Notes: a model not told the origin generated them from the letters alone. A stretch of DNA of 64,000 nucleotides from Malachius bipustulatus (GCA_910589415.1 OU342635.1:36296929-36360928), one strand, 5' to 3'; counted from the first letter of the stretch, positions 11,086-23,245 are shown. Numbers and translations are program-made.

Positions 11086-14000
11086 CGTAGGGCAGGTCAA
11101 GCTTTTTGGAAACTTTTTAGAGACAAAATTTATCTACACGATCATTTAAACAAAATTTGTAACTTCATTTTAAGATCTTTAACACCCTCTGTCCTGCTTT
11201 GGGTTCAAATAAATTTGAAAGTACCCAAACGGGGTCAGAGTGAATAGCACCTTCTGCGCGCACACATATTTTTTTTCTTTTTTGACATAGTTATCTGAAA
11301 TTTAAAATCGAGCGAGAAAAGAAAGGGCTACAAGATCGAAAAATGTACGAGAGATCGAGCTCCTAAGGACGATGACTGGAAGGATAGGAACAAATGGAGA
11401 TCGAAATGCGGGATGCGACACAGGCTGTAGGACCCCTGCTTATTATTATTACTTAACCTTCATTCAACAGGCAGGTATTCATATTTATTCATATTGACGA
11501 TTTTTTTATTTCAAAATCTTACGCAACTGTCGTGCTGACTGCCAGCACTTTAGCCACTACCACATTGTCTACCATCAAATAATAATAATAAATAACCGTC
11601 TTATAGATTGATTGTTATTTTCAATTGAACAAAACATTATTGAGCGACTCAAAAAATTTAATTACCTATCGAAATTTTACCTTTTTGAACGTCCGTTCCC
11701 GCTTTAAGCCACGGGGCCAAGCTGGCAGACAGCACGATTTCAACTTAGCCACCCAAAAGGATTCTTTTACAGCAGGAATCAGGCATGTATCGATGACAAA
11801 GCCTTTTTATGTAGCTCTTTTTTTTGTACTCGTAGTTCTTAGACTATCATGAGGTATTATTGGATTTTTTAATTTAGAGAATCACGTAATGATTAAACTC
11901 CCATATTTTTAATTCAACGCGATTCATTTCATTTAATGGGATTACAGGAGGTATTATTGGACGCGTTCAGTGAACTACAAGGTTATAATAGAGAATTTCA
12001 CTGAAGATGAAAGATCCGTGAAACGACAATCCATTAGGAGTAAAGCACTTTGCTGCAGAGACATTCCGATAGAGTTAAGCGCTTTTATTTCATGCTGCAC
12101 GATGCACTATAGCGTATCCCTAAAGTGATGTCAAGTGTTGAGTGTAGGTAATATTATAACAAAAATGAAAAGGACTGAGAATTGAGTTTAAAAGCACATC
12201 ATTCGACGTGCATATAACTTCTGAAAAAGATAAATTCCAATTTATTGTTTTCACAGCTACTTTAAATTGATTTCTGTCTGTAAAAGAAAATTTGCGCATG
12301 TTCAAATAGAGGCATAGGTCTAAAATTATGTTATTTATTTATTTATTTACTTGGTTTAATCAAAGTTGAGATAAATTGGGCTCTTGTAAAAATAGCTCTT
12401 GTAACTGGATTTTTTATTTATTTCGAAAATCCTTGTCATACTCGTTCTTGATATACCTCAACACACTGTCTATGCTGAACAAAATTTCCGATATATCTCG
12501 AGCTAAATGCCTCATGAGCTTCTATACTCTCGCTTTAACTTATTGTAATTATTCAACATATCATGGATACTCTAATCATGAGTATCAGCTTCACTCAAAG
12601 GCTCAGCATCTCTCGTCATCTTCATCCTTGACAGTCCATCCTAGGTACCTTAGGTAAAGTTCCACAAGGTTCAAGTTTCCAGGTTCGGTGAATGGACTAT
12701 CACGGGAATTTATCAGGAACGGTTAGGTGACACCAACAAGTAGGTAGTAGTGTCATGTAATGCGGATATATGATCCTTGAACATCTCTGATCGTTTTTGT
12801 CGTTGAAATGTTGAAAGCTGGTCTTATCCGCGGTCGTCCTCCAGAATGTAATTTAATATTTTGGATGGAACACTACAATGCTTCTATTTTAACAAGGTAG
12901 GTACTCTATTTTCAGTTTTTATCCCTTGTGACGAGGACTATCTGCATCCTGATCTGAACATTTTACTCCAAATTTGGTTTTTATCGATTACAGCGTCATC
13001 TGTCATCAATCTAAAAAATGTTATAGACAAATCCTATGTAATTTGGGTCGTAAAATCCGAATCTGCTATAAAAAATATGAGTTCCTATTTAAAATTCTAA
13101 AGTTACCACCTCCCACTCCTAGGCAGAAGGGGTAGGGGGGCCAAGTTTAGTACCATTGGATGTGCCCCTTCAAGACTTTCATGAACTTTCATGGGCGACT
13201 TGTTTTGATCCTATGCGCAGTTTTAAATATATTCTCATGTCTCTGTAGATTCAGAGATATTTTTTTTCCTAAATCCTGCCTGAATTACGTTTTGATTTTA
13301 GGAAAAACTAATAAGAAAAACTGCGTTTATTAAGAAAAACTGCTTTAAAAAATTTCAAATTATTTATCAAGCGCTCATAATAATATGTGGCGTGGAAGTT
13401 TATATTTTTACAGCGGAAGTATCAAAATTCGAGTCGTTTATTCCAATTTTCTTACGAGTTATAAATTTTTAGGCGAAATATTTTCTTTATGAAAAGCTAA
13501 CATAGTTTATTGTCTTTTGAAACGCTGAGAACATATTTGTATCACAGTTCAAAGAATCTTAACGGGCTAACAGCATCGTAAATAAAAATATATATCAAAA
13601 TAAAATGTTCCATTCAAAAAGCAGGTAGTTAAAAATAGTTTTAGTCGATTAAAAGCGTTGGATGAGTGTAAAATTTAAACTTTTGCATTGTCTCAACTGT
13701 TTCCTCAATTTTGCTCAATTCCTATATGAGTCATTAGTCTGAATTTCAATAATTATTCCAATCGCCCAAAATTTACATTTAAGTTTTGGGATAAGGTTCT
13801 ATGAGCTTAAGTGAAGAACTAGTAAAGTCTACCCTAACAAGTAAAGTCATTTTCAATTCAGGAAACTTTATTTGGAAGCCCTTCTGGTCTAGCATGTATC
13901 GATTCTGCATTAAAGATTATGCATAATAATTTTTTGGCAGCAATTTGGATGTATGTTGTTTTGTTTTGTTATAAGCACCGCTGAAACACCCCCCCCCCCC

Positions 14001-15690
14001 CCCCTTATTAGGACTTGTTATATTGTAAAATTTTACTGTGAATTTTATTCCAATTACAAAAGTTTAAAAATGTCCGAGTCCATTCCAGCTGCTTCATTAA
14101 ATGCATTACAGTTAAAGTGCATAATATAGTTAAAGCACTATCTAACTATACTGAACTACTGCAGTGAACTCAATGTAAATAGATTGAAGTTTAAAATTTA
14201 TTTAAAGACCAAATTCTATTTCCGTCCATTAAACTCACCCACATATGGTAACTATTAGAGAAAAAAAGTAACAAAACTAACCGTTTTCCCCATACACTCG
14301 ATTGTAGTTGTAGAGCGTTCTAATTTTATACAAATGTAAACGAACGCTGTTAATTTAAGAACCATGCATCTATAAATATTTTGGCGATGCGGTTGTATAG
14401 ATTTTAGATGGTTAATTATGATAACGACAACACTCCCGGCTTTAAATGAACCAACAAATTGTGTACACAGAAAATGTTTTATGAATTGTTCCACTAGCCG
14501 TGACCTTCGACGTATTTAACCTGGCTAAATATACATGTAAATATGAGGAATATCGAATATTGGATGGAAACGTTTGGACAGGTAAACATTTTAGTTCATC
14601 TTTTGTAGGTATGCATCACACTCTAATAAAGTCAAAGTCAAATCTCTAGAATGGCAGCAGCGCCAGCAGCGTTCATAATTTGATTCCAACTATGAACGCG
14701 AAAAAACTTCTTTTCTCCAACCTTCTCATTAAAATTGCACATTATTATTGTAAGGTCCTGTTTTCTAGTTGCCTCTTTCTCTAACTGTTAATAAAATCTT
14801 TCTATCATTTCGTCATCATATTAAGTGGTAACTACCTAGACCTATTACACGACCAACAATACACATTACCTGTCATTACCTGTTCAGTTATAAGAAAACC
14901 GTACATTGATTTGGTTCATTGGCAGTTATAACGGCACGCAAAGATCCATGGAACAAACTATACCTACCTACAAGTAAACTGAGAATGTTTAACAGACTCG
15001 CTTCACAACTGCTACAAAATTAAAATTCAAGTTCATTTTCTGACACTGTCCTCCGGCACCACTGCTCTAACGTGGCAGGAGGATAGTGGATGAGATAAGC
15101 GAGAGACACAGGATGGGCACAGGGGCTGTAGAAGGAGAAAAAAAAAGAAGTTCATGTCTCCAGAATTAAAAACTCTTATGATATAATTATTATTAAGCTT
15201 ATATAAGATGTAGGTTATAAATTCAAAATGAGAACAGGGGTCGAAATGAGGTAAATCCCCGTGCATATAATCTCAAATGTTCAAAATCAATACGTAGTTA
15301 ATTCATAAAGATTGCTGACCTGGGCGGCTTTGAACTAAGTTTCGGTTCCCAAGACAATTATTCAGAGCTACTATTGGATTTATAATTAATTTCTTCAAAG
15401 GTCTGCCCAGGTTTTTATGTTAAAATTAAAATTCAACTGCTATACCTATCTCTTAAATATACCATAAAAAATATTACAAAAAATTCATTATTTTTTCTCA
15501 AATAATTTCTTGACTGATCGTACATCAAATTTGTATATACAGTGTGACCCACCAGTTCATGAACCACCATGTAAAATCTTTATTTATAGTGCGATTTCAA
15601 TAAGATGTTTCTTCTTATGGTAGAGCTTGATGAACTGTATTCTTGAAGCAAAACACACCTCATTCCTACTAAATCCAAGAGCTACTAGAT
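11086..15690. other. Unassigned AT-rich stretch
   Basis: No gene recognised on either strand. Notable only for a TATT microsatellite at 12330-12350 and a C16 run at 13989-14004. Short ORFs (for example 12376-12657 and 14255-14494) carry no motif and look like chance. Confidence 0.5.
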
Positions 15691-15699
15691 CATAACAGT

Positions 15700-16020
15700 A
15701 AAATTTCAAAAATTCATATTGGCGATTTTTTTTAGACAATCTGGGCACGACACTGGATTCATCCTTTAAAAACAGTACTATAGTAAATTTGATCGAAACC
15801 TGTTAAATACCAAAGTACTTATTAACTATTTTACAGCCAAATGAAAATTTCTAAAATTCGTATAGTTAATAAGGGAGTTTTCTTGTGAAAATCTGGGCAC
15901 GCCACTGAATTCAGCATCTCTCAAAATGGCACTATACTAAATTTGATAAAAATTTGGAGCGTGCCCAGATTTGAAAAAAAAATCACTAATCTTGATCTTG
16001 GAAATTTTAATTTAGCTGTT
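15700..16020 (+). repeat. Diverged repeat pair with an inverted third piece
   Basis: Two direct copies of about 150 bp share AATCTGGGCACG(A/C)CACTG (15741 and 15892) and a following ACTATA(G/C)TAAATTTGAT. A third piece at 15959-15975 carries GCGTGCCCAGATTTG, the same motif inverted. This is probably the remnant of a small repeat element. Confidence 0.5.
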
Positions 16021-16163
16021 AAATGATTTTTTATTTTGATCCTTTTTAATGTAAGTTGCTTTGAAATAGGAAAACATTCGATACTTGTTAAAAACTGATA
16101 AATAACTCTTTATTTATTATCGTCGAATGTTCTTAGTTGATATGAAAATTAATCATAAACATG

Positions 16164-17368
16164 ACAGGGTGTTCGATTCAAAATAAGAAAGATAATGGTG
16201 AGTTCCGAAATGTCAAAGTTCCACAAGGTCAAAGATATCTTCTTAAGATTCATCTTCGTGAAAATGAACCCTTGTACACAAAGATTCAGATTTCTGATAT
16301 GCATAGTTTTCACCCAAGTCAAGTTAGCCACGCTTCTATAAGCCATTTTCCGCCAGGAAGAGGGACTTCCTATCACGGGTTAAATCAAAAATATTTGGTT
16401 TGTTCACCCAAAAAAAACACCGTAAACTGAAAAAATCGTAATTATTGAAACGTCATGGCCAGCCACGCGTTTGGCCACGACTAAATGACTGAAAAAAAAC
16501 ATTTTTGGTGAAGTTTTGTTCAGAAAAGTTCGAGTTTTTATAATAATAGTTAGCCTCACTTTCGGCCACGAACTCTATAAACTGAAAAAATCGTTTTTGC
16601 TGAAATTTTTCCTGAGAAAAGTCTAAAATTATATGTATAATAATGGCCAGCCACACTTTCGGCCACGGACTGAAAAAACAAATTTTTGCTGAAAATTTGC
16701 TAAAAAAAAGTCTAAAATTTTATAATAATGACCTGCCATGCTTTGAGCTACTTATATGTATAAACTTTATAAACTGAGAAATTAATTTTCGCAGAAATTT
16801 GTTTAAAAAAGTCCAAAATTTTATAATAATAGCCTGCTTGCCACACTTTCGGCAACGAACTTTATAAACTGAGATAATCATTTTTTCTGAAAATTAGATG
16901 GAAAAGTCGTAAATTTTATAATGTTGGACACTTTCAGCCACGCGAGCTTTATATAAACTGATAAATTCATTTTTGCTGAAACTTTGGTGAAAGAAAACAG
17001 AAATTATATAATAATGGCCAACCACGCTTTCGGCCACGAACTTAATAAACTGAAAAGAACCATGTTTGCTGAAATTTGGCTCATAAAAGTCCGAAATTTT
17101 ATAATAATGGCCTGTCAAGCTTTCGGCCACGGACTTTATAAACTGGAAATAAATAATTTTTGTTGAAAACTTGCTGAAAAGGTCCGAAATTTTATAATAA
17201 TGTCTGCCACACTTTCGGTCAGGGATTTGATAAACGAAAAAAAGATTTGCTGGAAATTAATCGAAGTCCTCTCCCTTGCCGAAAGCGTGGCTGGCCGAAG
17301 CGTGGCTAACTTGACTTGGGTATATTTTTCCGCATACGACTAAGTCACACTCGCCGTAAGAAACCCTG
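16164..17368 (+). mobile_element. Possible TA-type element enclosing a satellite-like tandem array
   Basis: The segment opens with CAGGGTGTT and closes with AAACCCTG followed by TA, resembling the ends of the other TA-flanked elements here. A 22-bp inverted pair (AAGTCAAGTTAGCCACGCTT at 16317 and its complement near 17299) brackets a tandem array. The extreme ends match for only about 7 bp and the left flank is GA rather than TA, so the outer limits are uncertain. Confidence 0.4.
16440..17235 (-). repeat. Tandem array of about 9 units, 82-108 bp each
   Basis: The motif TTTCGGCCACGAACT..ATAAACTG recurs at about 16560, 16659, 16849 (variant), 16932 (variant), 17031, 17122 and 17214, with degenerate units near 16470 and 16743. 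Spacing is mostly 91-99 bp. Each unit continues with TTTTGCTGAAA and TTTATAATAATGGCC. Because the unit is close to 93 bp, the minus strand shows a 31-residue periodic ORF pattern (FQFIxFVAES...YYKxSxF), broken by indels. I read this as a satellite rather than a gene. Confidence 0.8.
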
Positions 17369-17369
17369 T

Positions 17370-18761
17370 ATATTTTTCGGAGTGTCTTCATATACTCAAA
17401 ATACTTCATATACCTCAACAATGCGAAGCTTCAACATAATGTACTTTCTACTCTCTACTCATCTCTAGCAAAGCGTCAAGAAAACATTACAAAAATCGCA
17501 GACTACTAAAAACTTAATTTGGAAGTTTGGAAGTTTGGAATTCAATTCCACCTGTGATAGCTATTCTGTTTATTTTAGTTGTCTGGAAGGGACAACGTAG
17601 ACCGCAAACTCCGTGGAGAATTTAATTTGCAGGGGCAATACTTCCAAGAAGCACGAATTATTTATTTATATTCATTCAGTTATTTCCTGTGGAAGTAAGT
17701 ATTTTCCTAAAATTTATACAATTGCAGCAAAAATAAACCATTCAAAGTTTTCAAACATCGGAGAGGTAGGTATACTTCTAGAAACGATCACAAAAATATA
17801 TTTAAATTCTTACGCAAAACCGACACGTTGAAAATGTAAATAGAATTTGGCATTGTTACGTACACATCCATTTTTCAGGTAGGTATATTGTACTCGTAAT
17901 ATCAGATATCCTAAAAATCACTGAAATACTGAAACTCATTCCACGCATCATACCGTTTTTTATTACTGTGGCATTCTCCCAACGGTCACACGCATCTTTA
18001 TTATGTTGTGTTTTTCCTGGTCGAACTGCCAATTTAGCGGCAACATTTTTTATCCCATCCGAATTTTTAAAGGGTCGTTAACCGCGGATTTTTCTATCGC
18101 CCTAGATAAGCTTTCATGTTATAACCGAACAGCTGGGATTTTTATTTTCGCAACACTGTGACGTCAATTTGATATTTTAGGTTACAGCTTTGTTCGATAA
18201 ATCACGTTAATGTGTTTAATCACTACAGGGAAGCTGATCTAATAAATATTAGGTACGTGGTATGTGAAAATTCGGCTTTAAATTAATGTGCGAGGAAAAT
18301 TGATTAATTTTGTGAAGTTTTATTTACTCGACTTCCTCCACGAGAGTTAAGAAGGCTTGTGAATTTTCTGAACGTCGGTCGTTTTCACCATAGAATAATC
18401 CGATAGGTACGTTGCAGTTTTGTTCAAATAAATCTTGGACAGTTTTAATTTTCTAGCGTAAATGTGGCTTATTGTAAATTTTTGTTGTTGTTGTAAACAT
18501 GCTGAAAGCCACAAACACATCACAACAAAAAGTTGTCCCAGTTTTATATGAACAAGTAGAATAATAATTAAAAGCTGCGTTATATGAGCTATCTATCCAA
18601 GTTTTATTTGAACAAAACATGTTTAAATGCTCGAGTTGTTTAGTCTCTTCAGTCTCTAAGAGCTTCTCCATGATAATAATGGCCTCAATTCCACCAGTAT
18701 AGTCACTTTGTTAAAATTACTTACTTTTGAAGAGAAGCAGTTTTCTTCAATTATTTCTAGC
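17370..18761. other. Unassigned AT-rich stretch
   Basis: Nothing recognised beyond short chance ORFs (17613-17831, 18453-18671). A GGAAGTTT mini-repeat occurs at about 17520-17540. Confidence 0.5.
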
Positions 18762-19530
18762 CCAGACTGGGGCTGCGATCAGGCAGGTGTACTATCTCCC
18801 TTGATATGGAACCTTGTCATGGATGAGCTACTGAAGCGTTTGGACCATGAAGGAATCAAGACAATAGAATGTATCAATGACCTTGTAATACCAACTGAAG
18901 GAAATTGGAGGGCATAGGACCACTGGAATTTCTGAACAGGAACGTAAAAAAACCGGGAGAGGTAAAGTATCTCGGGGTATTCTTGTACTTACAACTCACC
19001 TGGAACCTGCAGATGGACAGAATTAAGGAAAAAGCGGAGACCACATTCATGATGATGACCAGACAAAGTTACGGTAAAACATTGGAATTAAAGCCATTGA
19101 CTAATGTTGATATTATACGCGCCTTAGGTATGGTGGACAAAAATGCAACAAATCAATGCGATAAACAAGCATAGTAAGTTGCAAAAACTTGCATGAGTAG
19201 GAATAAGGGGGACAATGCAAAAAACTCCGACCGCAGCAAGTCCTTCGAGACCTACCCTACTTCATTTAATGATACTGTGAGAGGCAAGAATGGCCTCTAC
19301 ATTCAGACTACAGTGGAATGCCGTGAAAATCTCGAAACCCTGGCAGGAAGCAAAAAGGTAACCTTGATGTCTGTGCCGGGACACAGCGGAATCCCGAATC
19401 ACATGCAATGAAAAAGCCGACGAGAAGAAGTGGATCCTCGGCTGGATATATTGGCCCAGAACCTGCCCTGCGACTACTTCGAGTACCAAAAAGTGCAGTA
19501 CGGAAAAAACGGTTGAGAAAAACATAAATA
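18762..19530 (+). pseudogene. R1/jockey-type non-LTR pol, RT C-terminus and RNase H (part 1, 5' truncated)
   Basis: The frame starts inside RT: GVLSPLIWNLVMDELLKRL (18787-18843) is RT motif 4. Then comes INDLVIP where the catalytic Y/FADDLVI is expected, so the first catalytic residue is lost. VKYLGVFLYLQLTWN (18964 on) and MTRQSYGKTLELKPL follow. A second segment reads KKVTLMSVPGHSGIP (19355-19399), the conserved end of a retroelement RNase H, and then a decayed tail up to the Helentron-like insertion. Frameshifts occur at about 18910, 19175 and 19400. Part 2 resumes at 22901, so the element was split by copy B. Confidence 0.8.
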
Positions 19531-19693
19531 AAAACCTTCTTGCGCATCAATCGCAGAAATAGTGTATTTTTATGCGATTCAATAATAAATATTTTCTTCC
19601 TATTTTTTTTTTTTATAATGAATATAATGGAAAAATAATCCGATTTTTTTTGGGGGAAAATCACCTACCTACCAAAAAAAAAAAAAAAAGAAT

Positions 19694-19778
19694 GACCCTC
19701 TCGTGGTTTCGAACCCGCACCAACAGTTTACCAGGCAAGGGTACACCCTTGCCTAACTAACTGCGCCAAGGTGGGTTT
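19694..19778 (-). ncRNA. tRNA-like sequence (SINE head or tRNA pseudogene)
   Basis: On the minus strand there is an A-box-like TGGCGCAGTTAGTTAGG and, 38 bases later, an exact B box GGTTCGAAACC, followed by GAGGGTCATT and a long T run that could end Pol III transcription. The middle folds as CAAGGG-TGTA-CCCTTG. The acceptor, D and T stems do not pair properly, so this is not a working tRNA. It is most likely the head of a tRNA-derived SINE or a decayed tRNA copy carried in the Helentron-like element. Confidence 0.4.
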
Positions 19779-20729
19779 CATATTTGTAGCGATGATCGGG
19801 TAGGTATATGTAGTACGTCAGGTACCTACTACACCTCTACACCTACACCCTACACATTTTATTTTTTAAACTGGTCGTATCTTTGTTATTAAAAAACCAA
19901 TTTGAATACTTTTTTCACCTGCATGTAGGTGATTTAATTGTCGTTGCGTTTGCTCTTCTAATTTTCAGAACCATTCATAATTGAATGTGAAAAAAAAATA
20001 AAAAAGAAATTGCGAACCATTTCACTGATTTAATAATTTTATATAAGTGTAAGCTAATTTTGCACAAGCGAAAAACTTTTTTGTTTTTCGTTTAAAGTGC
20101 TACATTAATCGAGGCGAATTGAAGCTAAGACATCAAATTATATGTTAAAGCAAAAAAAAATGGAAAATTTTTGTTCAACTTCTTCAAAAATGGACTCATA
20201 AACGGTTATAGAATTGACACATTTTCACCCTTTTTCCTACCCACGACACTGGCTTATTAATGGAAAATATGTTAATTTGATTGCATTAACTCAAATTTCC
20301 AATAATTTTCTTCAAGGCCTGTTGATTTGATTTCAAAGTTTTATTTTGCCATCTTGCTCATACGGGGGCTCAAAAAATTGGAAATTTGCCGAAAATTCAA
20401 ATGGCTGCCATTTTGAAACGGCTCGGCCGATTTTGCTCAAGTGCAATACCAGACCACTCCTTGTGGATATCTTACTCCCACAAAAATTTCAGCCTCCTAG
20501 ATTCAAAACTGCGACCTGAAATGAGATGACAAAAACCGGGTATGTGGAACTTTGAAGGTACACCCTGTAGAAGTGATGGGACTTTTTTAAATTTTTTCAA
20601 CGAAAATCTAACGTCATTCCAAAGATTCACAAGAATCCAAAATTTCGTTCACTAATCTTGAAAGATAAAGCTACAGGAGCGTTTTGAAAATCGAAATTTC
20701 GCGATTTTGGAGAAATATATAAATATATA

Positions 20730-21722
20730 CAGGGTGGGAAATTTTTGTACTACCCATCATTAGGATCTCGTAAACCGTAAGAGATACAGGGTCGGTTGAA
20801 TTAGAAAAAAGTTGCGCTATTTTATGGCCATCTCGAATCCGTCAAAACATGCAAGATATCTGTGACCGTTCCTGAAATATCCTGAAAAAACTGAAAAATC
20901 GAGAAATCTTATTTTTGGAATATCTTTCTTACCATCAGAAATTAATAAATAATTTTTTGTAGCCTTACATAAGCCGTTATAAGCTATTTATCTGACGTTT
21001 CAAAAATTTTCACAGCCGACTAGATCCCAGAGTTTTCATAGTCAACTTTCGTTTTTCTTATGGCCGCCATATTATTTTTTTATGTCGTTCGATAAGAAAA
21101 AAATAATGTAAACCAAAAATTAATAAATTTTAGAAAAAAAAAATTGGAAAATTTTTATTCTTCTTTTTTCAAAGAAAAACAGATAGTTCTTAACTGAAAT
21201 AGGCCAATATGAAGTCATACTGCTTGCCTTATAGGTTGTTAATTTCTCTATGATATTCGATCTAAAAAGTTGTCTTTTTTTAGAAAAAAAAAGAACAAAA
21301 AATTTTGAAAGTTATTTTTTGAAGTTTATTAGTTTTTGGTTTCCATTATTTTTTTCTTATCGAACGACATAAAAAAATAATATGGCGGCCATAAGAAAAA
21401 CGAAAGTTGACTATGAAAACTCTGGGATCTAGTCGGCTGTGAAAATTTTTGAAACGTCAGATGAATAGCTCATAACGGCTTATGTAAGGCTACAAAAAAT
21501 TATTTATTAATTTCCAATGGTAAGAAAGATATTCCAAAAATAAGATTTCTCGATTTTTCAGTTTTTTCAGGATATTTCAGGAACGGTCACAGATATCTTG
21601 CATGTTTTGACGGATTCGAGATGGCCATAAAATAGCGCAACTTTTCTCTAATTCAACCGACCCTGTATCTCTTACGGTTTACGAGATCCTAATGATGGGT
21701 AGTACAAAAATTTCCCACCCTG
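20730..21722 (+). mobile_element. TA-flanked foldback element, 993 bp with about 400-bp arms
   Basis: The ends CAGGGTGGGAAATTTTTGTA and TACAAAAATTTCCCACCCTG are exact inverted repeats in a TA tract (TA at 20728 and 21723). The arms 20730-21130 and 21318-21722 match almost base for base. The loop of about 190 bp is A/T-rich and non-coding. The high arm identity suggests recent activity or gene conversion. An older partial relative lies at 39004-39400. Confidence 0.8.
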
Positions 21723-21733
21723 TATATATATAA

Positions 21734-22062
21734 ATATATTAATAGAAAATTGTTAAGGGCTATAGGCAAAAGTCTTTTCTTAAAGTGTTATAAATTATAA
21801 ATTTTCAATGACAAAACATCTGTCAAAGAAAATAGTTGACGAGAAATTACAAATTTTTTAATTCTTTTAATTACCAAAAAATGTTTCCAGACCTATTGAA
21901 TTGGTCAAATTATTAATCCCGAAGATGACCCAAATTGTTCGGTCGAAACGTTGATATTATAATAAAGACCACACCTTAAGAAAAGACTTTTGCCTATTAT
22001 AATAGCCCTTAACAATTTTCTATTAATATATTTATTTGGCAATTACTTCTATTATAATTATA
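21734..22062 (+). mobile_element. Penelope-like insertion 1, inverted ends with a hammerhead-like motif
   Basis: AATATATTAATAGAAAATTG (21738) recurs inverted near 22013-22032, with the adjoining AAGTCTTTTCTTAA also inverted. Between them lies CCGAAGA (21919), a short stem GACC/GGTC, and GAAA (21945), which fits a hammerhead ribozyme core with one substitution. The tail GGCAATTACTTCTATTATAA (22038) resembles that of insertion 3. Hammerheads inside inverted LTR-like ends and a short tail are reported for Penelope-like elements; the assignment is inference. Confidence 0.45.
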
Positions 22063-22089
22063 TAAATATATATATATATATATAAATAT

Positions 22090-22739
22090 AAAGAGCAGTG
22101 GTTATTGGGTGCTGAGTCAATAAAAAGGCCAAAATTACATCAACTGTGTATTTCTATGTTGCAAGCTTTCGGAGGAAACTGCCCCCCTTCATCAGGCTAG
22201 AAACAGTTCAGTTGTGGCACATGAGTTGTTGAATAATTGAAGAATGTAATGTTGGGTGTCATTATAAAATGGATTAGAGTTTAATTTAAAATGATGTTAC
22301 ATTATCAGACCACCCTTGTGTTGAAACTCGTCAAAATGGCGTGTTGTTATCACCGGACCATGCCTTCAGGACGACTGCCGTCTGATTTGATGATTAGGAT
22401 CAAATCAGACGGCAGTCGTCCTGAAGGCATGGTCCGGTGATAACAACACGCCATTTTGACGAGTTTCAACACAAGGGTGGTCTGATAATGTAACATCATT
22501 TTAAATTAAACTCTAATCCATTTTATAATGACACCCAACATTACATTCTTCAATTATTCAACAACTCATGTGCCACAACTGAACTGTTTCTAGCCTGATG
22601 AAGGGGGGCAGTTTCCTCCGAAAGCTTGCAACATAGAAATACACAGTTGATGTAATTTTGGCCTTTTTATTGACTCAGCACCCAATAACCACTGCTCTTT
22701 GTCTAACTAGTCGAGTCACGACTATCTGGTATCAATTAT
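22090..22739 (+). mobile_element. Penelope-like insertion 2, a 611-bp palindrome with hammerhead-like motifs in both arms
   Basis: Positions 22090-22391 and 22399-22700 are inverted repeats with a 7-base loop (GATTAGG); I found no indel between the 302-base arms. Each arm holds CTGATGA (22595 on plus; mirrored at 22195 on minus), a GGGGG/CCTCC stem and CGAAA, the hammerhead core order. A tail follows to about 22739 and ends in the TA microsatellite. No protein is encoded. Confidence 0.5.
22595..22628 (+). ncRNA. Hammerhead-ribozyme-like motif
   Basis: CTGATGA, one extra A, a GC-rich stem-loop and CGAAA appear in the order of the conserved hammerhead core. The extra base before stem II and an unclear stem III mean activity is not established. 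The mirrored copy is at 22162-22195 on the minus strand. Confidence 0.4.
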
Positions 22740-22900
22740 ATAAATATATATATATATTTATATATCGTGGGCAGGTGAATTTTGGAAAACCACTTTTTCG
22801 TGATCTGGGGGTCATGATCGGTGGACATTTGATGAGTTTGGGTGATTTTCGAAAAGTGATGTCGTCCTCAATAGTGTATTTTTTGTTAAAAAATACACTA

Positions 22901-23245
22901 ATATTGGGATAGAAGTACCAAACATCAACATGAGAAAGCCTTCATGAAGGGACCCAAAAAGAAGACAATTGAAGAATTACTATTGCTCACCAGGAATCAG
23001 TTGCATATCACAGTGGGATTACGCCAAAAAATTGAACAAAATAGGACTGTTCAATGGAGACCTAAACTACAAAGAATGCAGCGCAAAACCCAAGAGACTT
23101 CTAAACAATTTTTCTGCGAATGACAGCTCTAGACCGAAGAAAACAGGAAATATACGGACAGACAAAAATAAGTCCGGAAGAATATGACACTCATTCAGTA
23201 AAGGGGCTGTGCAAACTAGTGGGACCAGACTGGCAGAATGGGTGA
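22901..23245 (+). pseudogene. R1/jockey-type pol C-terminus (part 2, after the Helentron-like insertion)
   Basis: The reading resumes at YWDRSTKHQHEKAFMKGP (22902 on), then ELLLLTRNQLHITVGL, shifts frame to KLNKIGLFNGDLNYKECSAK (23018-23080; zinc-finger cysteines partly lost), and shifts again to KISPEEYDTHSVKGLCKLVG, ending DWQNG-TGA at 23245. This is the C-terminal region that normally follows RNase H in insect R1-like elements. It joins in sense to the end of part 1 across copy B. Confidence 0.7.

Larger units (their letters stand above)
19531..22900 (+). mobile_element. Helentron-like (HINE-type) element, copy B, with nested insertions
   Basis: It starts at AAACCTTCTTGCGCATCAAT and ends in the hairpin at 22873-22899, as in copies A and C. 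The body shares TTTCCTACCCACG.CACTGGCTTA (20230) and ACTAATCTTGAAAGAT (20651) with them, but only one internal unit remains. Its TA microsatellite has taken a 993-bp foldback (20730-21722) and two palindromic insertions (21734-22062, 22090-22739), which explains its larger size. It interrupts an R1-type coding region between 19530 and 22901. It encodes nothing recognisable. Confidence 0.65.

Noticed and set aside
16453..17130. Minus-strand ORFs with a repeating 31-residue pattern
   Set aside because: Explained by a tandem DNA unit near 93 bp with indels; frames are not maintained.
19694..19778. Functional tRNA gene
   Set aside because: Acceptor, D and T stems do not pair and the anticodon arm has the wrong loop size.
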